NCBI GenBank assembly: GCA_041163265.1
Contig: JBEARL010000012.1
Coordinates: 1 to 26,103 of the forward strand
DNA length: 26,103 nt
Direction of reading: 5' to 3'
Source of the DNA: CSBr16-57R1 sp041163265
GTDB lineage: Bacteria; Actinomycetota; Nitriliruptoria; Nitriliruptorales; Nitriliruptoraceae
Shown here: positions 14,543 through 21,745 of the stretch, in pieces
Layout: each line of letters begins with the position of its first letter
How positions within the stretch are numbered: the stretch's first letter is position 1
Program-made: the position numbers and the translations under genes
The notes under the pieces: model-generated
Seen by the model: the letters and a program-made list of their open reading frames with translations, nothing else
Told to the model about the DNA's origin: nothing
The model's database searches: none

Positions 14543-15505
14543 GTGACCCCGGGACGAGGACATCGGCGGGCGGCGCGGGCGGCGGCCGGCGCCGCGCTCG
14601 TCGTGCTCGTCGTCGGCTGCGCCGCGCCGCCGCCCGCCGAGGGGCCGCCCCCGTTCCGGATCGCGGTCGGACCCGACTCCGAGGCGGCGCTGCTGGCCCG
14701 GACGGCGGGCGTGCTCGCGCAGGAGGCGGGCGTCCCGGTCGCCCTGCTCGAGCTCGCGGAGGTCCGCAGCGAGCGGCAGGCCGTCGAGCTCGGGGACGCG
14801 GACCTCTACGTCGGGTACTCGGGGCAGGCCTGGCTCGAGGTGCTCGGCCGTGCCGACCCGCCGGTCGACCCGACGGCGGGGCTGGCCGCGGTCGCGTCCG
14901 CGGACCGCGAGCGCGGGCTGGTCTGGCTGCTGCCGGGCGACGGGACGGGACTCGAGGCGCCGCCGGCGAACGCGACGTTCGCGCTGTTCGTCGCGGGTCC
15001 CCCCGCGGTCGACGCGGACCTGCGGACGCTGTCGGGGCTGGCGCTGCGGCTGGGGGAGCGGCCGGACGCGCCGCTCTGCGTCGACGAGGGGTTCGCCGCG
15101 CGGGCCGACGGGCTCGGCGCCCTGCTCGCCGCGTACGGCGTGCGCCGGGACCGCCCCTTCCTCGCGGCCGACCCCGAGCGCGCCGTGGCCGGCGTGGTGG
15201 CCCGCGACTGCCTCGCGGGGCTGAGCCACGCGACCGACGGGCGGGCCTGGGCCGCGGGGCTGCAGCCGCTCGTCGACGACCTGCGGTTCTTCTTCGCGCT
15301 GGTCCCGGTCCCCGTCGTCCGCGCCGACGCGCTCTCCGAGCACCCCCGCCTCCGGGCCTCCCTCGCCCCGCTGGGACGTCTCTCGACGGCGGCGCTCGGG
15401 CGGGCCAACGCCCGCGTCGCGACCGGGGAGGGGATCGCGGGCGTCGCGGCCGACCTCGCGGTCGCGCTCCGCGACGGGGCGGCGGGGTCGGGACCGGGCC
15501 GCTGA
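14543..15505 (+). CDS. OpuAC/ProX-type substrate-binding lipoprotein (orphan)
   Basis: A 320-residue lipoprotein with a signal peptide ending in VVGC (Cys26). The mature part follows the glycine-betaine/osmoprotectant binding-protein pattern: FRIAVGPDSEAALLARTAGVLAQ at the start; RSERQAVELGDADLYVGYSGQAW, equivalent to the usual R-x-A-L-x-x-G-x-I-D-L-x-x-E-Y-T-G hinge; DEGFAARADGLGALLAAYGV; and SHATDGRAWAAGLQPLVDD toward the C-terminus. The acceptor aromatic residues differ from textbook ProX, so the ligand may not be betaine. The GTG start has no Shine-Dalgarno (it follows a C-tract), and TATGGC at 14525–14530 lies close upstream, so the message may be leaderless or nearly so. No permease or ATPase gene is nearby, which is unusual. 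Terminator overlaps the stop. Confidence 0.72.
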   Translation: MTPGRGHRRAARAAAGAALVVLVVGCAAPPPAEGPPPFRIAVGPDSEAALLARTAGVLAQEAGVPVALLELAEVRSERQAVELGDADLYVGYSGQAWLEVLGRADPPVDPTAGLAAVASADRERGLVWLLPGDGTGLEAPPANATFALFVAGPPAVDADLRTLSGLALRLGERPDAPLCVDEGFAARADGLGALLAAYGVRRDRPFLAADPERAVAGVVARDCLAGLSHATDGRAWAAGLQPLVDDLRFFFALVPVPVVRADALSEHPRLRASLAPLGRLSTAALGRANARVATGEGIAGVAADLAVALRDGAAGSGPGR

Positions 15506-15540
15506 CCGGGCCGCTCGGGGGACCCGCTCGGGGCCCGGTC
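15504..15540 (+). terminator. Hairpin overlapping the stop codon of the binding-protein gene
   Basis: GACCGGGCC (15504–15512) pairs with GGCCCGGTC (15532–15540) around a 19-base loop that can itself pair in part. The stem begins within the TGA stop. There is no U-tract. It lies upstream of the SOS promoter and could insulate it. Confidence 0.5.
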
Positions 15541-15572
15541 GTCCGCGTGGCGCACGCCCTCCGGACCCCGGC

Positions 15573-15602
15573 TTGACGCCCGTCGGGCCGGCTCCGTACG
15601 GT
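15573..15602 (+). promoter_or_regulatory. Sigma-70-type promoter of the SOS mutagenesis operon
   Basis: TTGACG (15573–15578) and TACGGT (15597–15602) are separated by 18 bases. This is one of only two promoters in the window with a recognisable -35. The predicted transcription start (about 15609) abuts the LexA box, and the first gene starts at 15694. Confidence 0.75.
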
Positions 15603-15610
15603 CCCCGAAT

Positions 15611-15624
15611 CGAACAGATGTTCG
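15611..15624 (+). promoter_or_regulatory. LexA binding site (SOS box)
   Basis: CGAACAGATGTTCG matches the Gram-positive/actinobacterial SOS box CGAACNNNNGTTCG exactly; with the flanking T and A the arms are 7 bases (TCGAACA / TGTTCGA). It begins eight bases after the -10, over the predicted start site, so LexA bound here would block initiation. The operon downstream encodes damage-tolerance polymerases, as expected. Confidence 0.9.
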
Positions 15625-15693
15625 ACCGTCCGGCTGCCTCGTGCCCCTCCGCGCCGGACGGTCGCAGGGGCACGGACACGGCATGGACGCGGC

Positions 15694-15963
15694 ATGAGGC
15701 GGTACCGGGAGGAAGTGGACGAGGTCGAGGTCAGCGACGGGGCGCCCGCGGGGTTCCGCTGGCGGGGCCGCCGCTACCGCGTCCTGCAGGTGCTCGGGCA
15801 CTGGCACGAGGAGGCCGGCTGGTGGCGCCTGCCCGACGGGGCGACCCGCCGCGTCGACCGCAGCGACCTCTGGCGGGTCGAGGCCAGCGGCGGCCCGGCC
15901 CGGGGCGTCTACGAGCTGGTGCGGCGCGGACCCGGCTGGCGCCTCGACCGCGTCTGGGACTGA
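15694..15963 (+). CDS. DUF6504 family protein, first gene of SOS operon
   Basis: An 89-residue protein with the pattern I associate with DUF6504: an N-terminal MRRYREEVDEVEV strand, then FRWRGRRYRVLQVLGHWHE, a WW pair at residues 49–50, DLWRVEA, and the end GVYELVRRGPGWRLDRVWD. Small proteins of this family commonly sit beside dnaE2 or imuB genes in actinobacteria. Function is unknown; the β-rich, Trp/Arg-rich surface suggests binding to DNA or to a polymerase. The start is the ATG at 15694, which lacks a good ribosome binding site. One base separates the stop from the dnaE2 GTG, so the two are co-translated. LexA control is inferred from the box upstream. Confidence 0.8.
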   Translation: MRRYREEVDEVEVSDGAPAGFRWRGRRYRVLQVLGHWHEEAGWWRLPDGATRRVDRSDLWRVEASGGPARGVYELVRRGPGWRLDRVWD

Positions 15964-15964
15964 G

Positions 15965-18900
15965 GTGGCGCGGTCGGCCGCCGGCGCGCCGCGGTTCGCC
16001 CATCTCGCGGCCCGCTCGACCTTCTCGATGCGCGACGGGACGATCCCGCCCGAGCGCCTCGCCGCGGCCACGGCCGAGGCCGGCCTGACGCACGCCGTCC
16101 TCGCCGACCGCGACGGGTTCGGCGGTGCGGTGCGGTTCGTCCGCGCCGCCGGCTCCGCCGGCGTCGTCCCGGTCCTCGGGGTCGACCTCGCGGTCCGGAC
16201 GGGGGTGACCGGCGGCGACGACGCGGTCGACCCGGCGCACCGGCCGGGTCCGGCCGCCGGCGGCCGCCGGCGGGCGCCGGACCTGCCGCGGGTGGTCCTG
16301 CTCGCGCGCGACGCCGACGGCCTGGCCGACCTCTGCCGGGCGACGACGCGGGCGCACGCGAACGACCGCGCCGCCCCGCACCTGCGCGGCGACGACCTCG
16401 CGCTGCTCGCCGCCTCCGGCCGCGTCGTCGCCGTGCTCGGACCGGACTCGGCGGTCGGTCGGCTGCTCGCCCGCGCCCGGCCCGACGCGGCCGCCGCCGA
16501 GCTCGGACGGTGGCGCGAGCTCCTCGGTCCGGACGCGGCGGTGCTCGGGGTGCGCGACCACCGCGTCGCGCCGGGCGGGCGGCGCGTCCACGGCCGGCCG
16601 GACCCCGACGAGCCCGGCGACGACGCCCGCATCGCTCGGAGCCTCGCGCTCGCGGCGCGCACGGGCGCGACCGCCGTCGCGGTCAACGACGTCCGCCACG
16701 AGCGGCCCGAGGACGCGGTCGTCGCCGACGTGCTGCGCTGCATCCGCCTCGGCGTGCCGCTCTCGGACCGCCACGTCGGACGCACGACGTCGGCGGCGCA
16801 CCTCGCCGACGCCGCGACGATGGCGCGGCGGTTCCGCGCACGGCCGGACCTGCTCGCCGCGGCCGCCGACCTCGCGGCGTCCTGCGCGCCCTCCCTCCCG
16901 GTCGGCGGGGTGCGGGCGCCGCGGCTGACCGGCCTCGACCCGGTCGCCGCCGGCCGGGCCCTGCGGGCCCGCGCCGAGGCGGGACTCGTCCGGCGGCTCG
17001 GGCCGCCGACGTCCGCCGCGTCGGAGCGGCTCGCCCGCGAGCTCGCCGCGATCGACGCGGCCGGGCTCCACGACCTGTTCCTCGCCGTCGCCGACGTCGT
17101 CGCCGACGTGCGGGCGCTCGGGATCCTCGTCGCCTGCCGCGGCTCGGCCGCGGGCAGCCTCGTCTGCTTCGCGCTGGGGATCGGCGACGTCGACCCCGTC
17201 GCCCACGGGCTGTCGTTCGAGCGGTTCATGAACCCCTGGCGCGACGAGCTGCCCGACATCGACCTCGACGTCGAGTCCCACCGCCGCGAGGACGTCTACG
17301 ACCTGGTCCTCGCGCGGTACGGGCCCGAGCGGGTCGCGTGCGTCGGCATGTACGAGACGTTCCAGGGCCGCTCCGCGGTCCGCGAGGTCGGGGCGGCGCT
17401 GGGGCTGCCGGCCGAGGAGGTCGCCCGCGTCGCGACCCGCGTCCCGCACCTGCGGGCCCGGGACCTCCGCCGGGCGCTGGACCGCCTGCCCGAGCTCGCC
17501 GGCAGCCGCCTCGACGCGGGGGCGCTCGGGACGCTGCTGGACCTCGCGGCGCGGCTCGACGGGATGCCGCGCCACCTCGCGATGCACCCCTGCGGGATCC
17601 TGCTCTCGGACGACGGGCTGCACGGCCGCACGCCGCTGCAGCGCAGCGCGCACGGCTACCCCGTCAGCCAGCTCGACAAGGACGACGTCGCGGCGCTCGG
17701 CTGGCTGAAGCTCGACGTGCTCGGCGTCCGCATGCTCTCGGCGATGCGGCACTGCCTCGACCTGGTGAACGGCGTGGCGCGCGACCCCCGCGTGCCGCGC
17801 GCGCCGACGCGCGACCCCGCCGAGGCCGGCGTCCCCGGCTGGACCGCGGGGGCGTTCGCGCTCGACCGGGTGCCCCACGACGACCCCGCGACCTACGACC
17901 TCATCCGCTCCACCCACTCGGTCGGCGTGTTCCAGATCGAGTCGCCGGGGCAGCGCGAGCTGCTCGGGCGGCTGCAGCCGACGCGGCTCGGCGACCTCGT
18001 CGCCGAGATCTCGCTGTTCCGGCCGGGGCCGATGCGGGCCGACATGGTCACGCCGTACGTCGCCCGCCGCCACGGCGAGGAGCCGGTCGTGCACGCGCAC
18101 CCGGTGCTCGCGCCGGTGCTCGACGAGACGTTCGGCGTCATCGTCTACCACGAGCAGGTGATGGGGGTCCTCGCCGCGCTGACCGGCTGCGACGCCGGGT
18201 ACGCCGACCTGCTGCGCCGCCGCCTCGCCGACCCCGAGGGGGTGCGCCTGGTCCGGCGGTTCGTCCGCGACCGCGCCGCCGCGCGCGGGCTGCCGGACGA
18301 CGCGGTCGCGCGGGTCCTCGAGGACGTCGCGTCGTTCGCCGCGTTCGGGTTCTGCAAGGCGCACGCCGCGGCGTTCGCGGTGCCCACCGAGCGGAGCGCG
18401 TTCCTCAAGGCGCATCTGCTGCCCGAGTTCATGGCCGGGCTGATCGCCCACGACCCCGGCATGTACCCGCGCCGCATGATCGTCGAGGAGTGCCGGCTCT
18501 GGGCCGTCCCCGTCCTCGGCCCCGACGTGCTGGTCTCTGGCCGCGACCCCCACGTCGAGGTGCTCGACGGCGACGAGGCCGACGCCCTGCTGGGGCTCGC
18601 GGCTGCGCGCGGCGCGGCGGCCCGCGGCGAGGACCCGGCGCCGCTGCTCCCCGACGGCTGGTCCTGGCCCGCGGGCGCGCCGCGCCCGCTGCCGCCGACC
18701 GGCCGCGACGCCGGGGCGCGGTCCGACGGCCGGCGGTGGGCGGTGCGGCTGGGCCTCGACGCCGTCGGCGAGGTCGCGGCCGAGGAGGTCGAGCGGCTCC
18801 TCGACCTGCGGCCCTTCGCCGACCTCGCCGACCTCCGGGCCCGCGCCGGGCTGGCCCGTCCGGGGGCGCTGGCGCTGGCCGCGGCCGGTGCGCTCGACAC

Positions 18901-19603
18901 CGTGGCGGGGGTCGGCGCGGGCGGGCCGGCCGACCGGCGGGCGCTCCGCCTCGCGGTCGAGGAGGCCTGGGCCGGTCGGGCCCTCGCGCGGTCCGGGGCC
19001 AGGGTCGTGGCGCAGGCCGCGCTGCCGCTCGGACCGCCCCCGCCGCCGGCGCTCCCGCCGGAGGGGCGCGGCGACCGTCTGCGCGGCGAGCTGGCCGCGA
19101 CCGGGGTCGAGCTGACCGCACACGTCGTCGCGCCGTACGCGCCGCTGCTGCGGGCCCTCGGCGTGACCGACGCCCACGCGCTGCGCGACGCGCCGGCGGG
19201 TGCGCGGGTCCGCGTCGCCGGCGTCCGGGTCGCGCTGCAGTCCCCACCGCAGCGGTCCGGGGACCGCGTGCTGTTCCTCAGCCTCGACGACCGCACGGGG
19301 CAGGTGCAGGTGACGTTCTTCGCGCGGTCGCTGCCGGACTGCGCCTGGGTCGTCCGGACCGCGTGGCTCGTCGTCGCTGAGGGGGTGGTGTCGCGGCGGG
19401 GCCGGCGCGGCGCGACCGTCGTCGGCCGCCGGGCCTGGGACCTGGCCCGGCTGTGGCGGGCGTGGCAGGCTGGCGCCCTCGACGCGGCGCTGGCCGAGCG
19501 CGGCACGCCGGGCGTCGGGGCGCAGGACGGCGCCGCCGGATCCGTCGACGCCGGCACGGCCGGCCTCGCGGCCAGCGAGTGGGGGAGGGGCAGCCGACGA
19601 TGA
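15965..19603 (+). CDS. dnaE2: Error-prone DNA polymerase III alpha subunit DnaE2
   Basis: A 1212-residue C-family polymerase. Residues 10–80 are a PHP domain with degraded metal ligands: FAHLAARSTFSMRDG where replicative enzymes have H-x-H. The palm carries PDIDLD at 430–435 (Asp431 and Asp433) and LKLDVLG with Asp584, the three catalytic aspartates. RGSAAGSLVCFALGI is the conserved nucleotide-binding region, and VGVFQIESPGQRELL, FRPGPMRADMV and KAHAAAFAV are further C-family signatures. A C-terminal OB domain (RVRVAGVRVALQSPPQ, LDDRTGQVQVTFF) is present. Length exceeds the usual 1050–1100 because of a linker insertion near residues 79–105 and a Gly/Ala-rich tail. It makes mutagenic bypass replication possible after damage. 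The GTG start follows the DUF6504 stop by one base; the stop overlaps dinB (ATGA). Confidence 0.93.
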   Translation: MARSAAGAPRFAHLAARSTFSMRDGTIPPERLAAATAEAGLTHAVLADRDGFGGAVRFVRAAGSAGVVPVLGVDLAVRTGVTGGDDAVDPAHRPGPAAGGRRRAPDLPRVVLLARDADGLADLCRATTRAHANDRAAPHLRGDDLALLAASGRVVAVLGPDSAVGRLLARARPDAAAAELGRWRELLGPDAAVLGVRDHRVAPGGRRVHGRPDPDEPGDDARIARSLALAARTGATAVAVNDVRHERPEDAVVADVLRCIRLGVPLSDRHVGRTTSAAHLADAATMARRFRARPDLLAAAADLAASCAPSLPVGGVRAPRLTGLDPVAAGRALRARAEAGLVRRLGPPTSAASERLARELAAIDAAGLHDLFLAVADVVADVRALGILVACRGSAAGSLVCFALGIGDVDPVAHGLSFERFMNPWRDELPDIDLDVESHRREDVYDLVLARYGPERVACVGMYETFQGRSAVREVGAALGLPAEEVARVATRVPHLRARDLRRALDRLPELAGSRLDAGALGTLLDLAARLDGMPRHLAMHPCGILLSDDGLHGRTPLQRSAHGYPVSQLDKDDVAALGWLKLDVLGVRMLSAMRHCLDLVNGVARDPRVPRAPTRDPAEAGVPGWTAGAFALDRVPHDDPATYDLIRSTHSVGVFQIESPGQRELLGRLQPTRLGDLVAEISLFRPGPMRADMVTPYVARRHGEEPVVHAHPVLAPVLDETFGVIVYHEQVMGVLAALTGCDAGYADLLRRRLADPEGVRLVRRFVRDRAAARGLPDDAVARVLEDVASFAAFGFCKAHAAAFAVPTERSAFLKAHLLPEFMAGLIAHDPGMYPRRMIVEECRLWAVPVLGPDVLVSGRDPHVEVLDGDEADALLGLAAARGAAARGEDPAPLLPDGWSWPAGAPRPLPPTGRDAGARSDGRRWAVRLGLDAVGEVAAEEVERLLDLRPFADLADLRARAGLARPGALALAAAGALDTVAGVGAGGPADRRALRLAVEEAWAGRALARSGARVVAQAALPLGPPPPPALPPEGRGDRLRGELAATGVELTAHVVAPYAPLLRALGVTDAHALRDAPAGARVRVAGVRVALQSPPQRSGDRVLFLSLDDRTGQVQVTFFARSLPDCAWVVRTAWLVVAEGVVSRRGRRGATVVGRRAWDLARLWRAWQAGALDAALAERGTPGVGAQDGAAGSVDAGTAGLAASEWGRGSRR

Positions 19604-20937
19604 GCCGCCCGCCCGAGCCGATCCTCCACCTCGACATGGACGCGTTCTACGCCTCGGTCGAGCAGCGCGACGACCCCGCGCTCGCGGGCCGCCCCGTCGC
19701 CGTCGGGTCCGCCTCGGGCCGGGGCGTCGTCGCCGCCGCCTCGTACGAGGCGCGCGCCAGCGGCGTCCACAGCGCGATGCCGATGGTCCGTGCGCGCCGG
19801 CTCTGCCCCGACCTCGTCGTGGTCCCGCCCCGGTTCGACCGCTACCACGAGGTCAGCGACGCGGTGATGGCCGTGCTGCACGACGTCACGCCGCTCGTCG
19901 AGCCGCTCTCGCTCGACGAGGCGTTCCTCGACGTCACCGGCGCGGTCGGGCTGTTCGGTCCGCCGCCGGCCATCGGTGCCGCGCTGCGGGCGCGCATCCG
20001 CGCCGAGCTCGACCTGCCCTGCTCGGTCGGCGTCGGTCCGACGAAGTCCGTCGCGAAGCTGCTGTCGGGCCTCGCGAAGCCCGACGGGCTGCTGCACTGG
20101 CCGGTCGACGAGGTCGTCGCGCGCCTGCGGCCGCTGCCGGTCGGCCACCTCTGGGGCGCCGGCCCCCGCACGGTCGAGCGGCTGGCCGGATACGGCATCA
20201 CCCGCGTCGGCGAGGTCGCCGACACCCCGCGGTCGACGCTGCAGCGGCTGGTCGGCGAGGCGCTCGGCGCGCAGCTGCACGACCTCGCCCGCGGCGTCGA
20301 TCCGCGGTCGGTGGTGCCGACCCGCGCGGCGCGGTCGGTCTCGGCCGAGGCCACCTTCGACGCCGACGTCGACGACCCGGCGGTCCTCGACCGGCGCCTG
20401 CTCGAGCTGTCGGTCCGCGTCGCGCGCCGGCTCCGCCGCGCCGGGCTGACGGCGCGGACGATCACGCTGAAGGTCCGGCTCGCCGACCACTCCGACGTGA
20501 CCCGGGCCCGGACGCTCCCGGCCCCTACCGACCGCACCCGCGACGTCGTCGCGGCCGCCCGCGCGCTGCTCGCCGGGCTCCACCTCGAGCGGGCCCGCGT
20601 GCGGCTGCTCGGCGTGCGCTGCACGGGGCTCGGGGACGCGGGCGACGTCGGGCCCGTGCAGCAGCGGCTGCTCGCCGATCCGGCCGACGCCGACGGTCCC
20701 GACGGGGCGGGTTCCGGTCCGCCCGGGGGCCGCTGGGGGGCGCTCGACCGGGCCGCCGACGCGATCGCCGACCGCTTCGGCGCCCCGACGGTCCGGTGGG
20801 CGGCGCTCCTCGACGACGAGCAGGAGGGGGAGGACGTCGGCGCGGACGGCGCGGACGGCGACGGGCCGCCCGGCGGGGCGCGGGGTGCCGGTCCGGGCGC
20901 CGCGCCGGCGCCGCTCAGGCCGTCGGGAGGAACCTGA
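19600..20937 (+). CDS. dinB: Y-family DNA polymerase IV, DinB type
   Basis: A 445-residue translesion polymerase. The palm begins HLDMDAFYASVEQ, giving catalytic Asp12 and Tyr17 at the steric-gate position; the second catalytic pair is Asp106 and Glu107 in PLSLDEAFLDVTG. CSVGVGPTKSVAKLLSGLAKPDG and LWGAGPRTVERLAGYGI (the helix-hairpin-helix thumb) follow, and the little-finger domain ends near RVRLLGVRCTGL. PVQQRLLADP just after it fits a β-clamp-binding peptide. About the last 90 residues include a Gly/Asp/Pro-rich tail. All catalytic acids are present, so this is an active DinB and not the inactive homologue ImuB that normally partners DnaE2. The ATG overlaps the dnaE2 stop. SOS induction is inferred from the shared promoter. 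The 3' end overlaps a convergent gene by 23 bases. Confidence 0.93.
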   Translation: MSRPPEPILHLDMDAFYASVEQRDDPALAGRPVAVGSASGRGVVAAASYEARASGVHSAMPMVRARRLCPDLVVVPPRFDRYHEVSDAVMAVLHDVTPLVEPLSLDEAFLDVTGAVGLFGPPPAIGAALRARIRAELDLPCSVGVGPTKSVAKLLSGLAKPDGLLHWPVDEVVARLRPLPVGHLWGAGPRTVERLAGYGITRVGEVADTPRSTLQRLVGEALGAQLHDLARGVDPRSVVPTRAARSVSAEATFDADVDDPAVLDRRLLELSVRVARRLRRAGLTARTITLKVRLADHSDVTRARTLPAPTDRTRDVVAAARALLAGLHLERARVRLLGVRCTGLGDAGDVGPVQQRLLADPADADGPDGAGSGPPGGRWGALDRAADAIADRFGAPTVRWAALLDDEQEGEDVGADGADGDGPPGGARGAGPGAAPAPLRPSGGT

Positions 20938-21634
20938 CCGTCGTCCCGCGGGCCGCGCGGTCCTCGAGGTAGGACGCCAGCTCGGCGTAGACCTCGCCGC
21001 CGACCATGGCCCGAAGCTCGGTCTCCATCGTGCGGAACAGCGGTCGGTCCGAGACGAACGCCGTCCCGTCGTCGAAGCACCACCAGGCGAAGTCGGCACC
21101 GCCCTCGCCCCAGTCGCCGCGCTCGAAGGCGTGGATGGTGTGGACCTCGAGGGTCCCGCCGTCGTTGGCCGTCCGCTCCTCGACCGTCCGGTGCAGCGGG
21201 ACCTGCCAGCAGACCGTCGGCTTGTGCGTCATCGGGTCCTCGCCCCGCCGCACCGCGAGGTGGTGGAGGGCGCAGCCCTCGCCGGCGGGGAACCCCTCGC
21301 GGTTCGCGAAGATGCAGCCGCCCTCGACGACGCGGGTGTGCGTGTCGCCCTCGTCGTCGGTCTCGTACAGACCCTTGCGCAGCGCCGAGCGGTGGAACTG
21401 CATCGTCTCCGGCGTCAGCTCGTCCCGCACGAGGCGCTCGAGCGCCGCCGCGTCGTCGTCCTCGTTCAGGTAGGCGCCGTGGACGCAGCAGCCGAGGACC
21501 GCCCGGCCCGAGATCCCGCGGCAGCCCGACCCGAACACGCAGCGGTAGTCCGAGAGCAGGAACGAGACGTCGAAGGTGTAGCGGCGCCGCGGCTCGGCCG
21601 GGTCGTCGATCGAGACCCACTCGCGCTGGGGCAA
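20915..21634 (-). CDS. Cysteine-cluster protein (YkgJ/DUF3109-like), possible metal-binding
   Basis: A 239-residue cytoplasmic protein with seven cysteines in its first 142 residues: Cys32 and Cys38 (CVFGSGC), Cys49-Cys50 (GCCVHG), Cys107 (GGCIFANREG), Cys121 (GEGCALHHLA) and Cys142 (KPTVCWQVPL). The order C, CC, C-x-(F/L), GC-x-(I/L)-H, KP-x-x-C-x-x-x-P recalls the YkgJ/DUF3109 group, in which the cysteines are thought to hold a zinc or iron-sulfur site; this is a resemblance by eye. The C-terminal 90 residues (HAFERGDWGEGGADFAWWCFDDGTAF) are distinct. The start is TTG at 21634 with GGAG about seven bases upstream. It is convergent with dinB with a 23-base overlap, and divergent from the crotonase gene. 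Function unknown. Confidence 0.72.
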   Translation of the reverse strand: MPQREWVSIDDPAEPRRRYTFDVSFLLSDYRCVFGSGCRGISGRAVLGCCVHGAYLNEDDDAAALERLVRDELTPETMQFHRSALRKGLYETDDEGDTHTRVVEGGCIFANREGFPAGEGCALHHLAVRRGEDPMTHKPTVCWQVPLHRTVEERTANDGGTLEVHTIHAFERGDWGEGGADFAWWCFDDGTAFVSDRPLFRTMETELRAMVGGEVYAELASYLEDRAARGTTVRFLPTA

Positions 21635-21692
21635 CGGGGACTCCGGGTCGCAGGGTCGTGGAGCGCCGACCCGAGGGGAGCGGCCGCGGAGC

Positions 21693-21716
21693 AGCCTAAC
21701 GCCCGTCGCCTACCGT
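21693..21716. promoter_or_regulatory. Divergent -10-like elements between the cysteine-cluster and crotonase genes
   Basis: TAGGCT on the minus strand (21698 to 21693) lies 58 bases before the TTG of the cysteine-cluster gene. TACCGT on the plus strand (21711–21716) lies 29 bases before the chosen crotonase start. The arrangement repeats that at 1587–1608 and 9346–9374. Confidence 0.4.
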
Positions 21717-21745
21717 CGACGCCGGGAGTGACCGGGGGAGTGGTC

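Noticed and set aside
15731..19177. Long open frame of over 1100 codons on the minus strand opposite dnaE2
   Set aside because: It is the antisense of a clear DnaE2 and its translation is Arg/Pro/Gly-rich with no recognisable motif; long antisense frames are expected in DNA this GC-rich.
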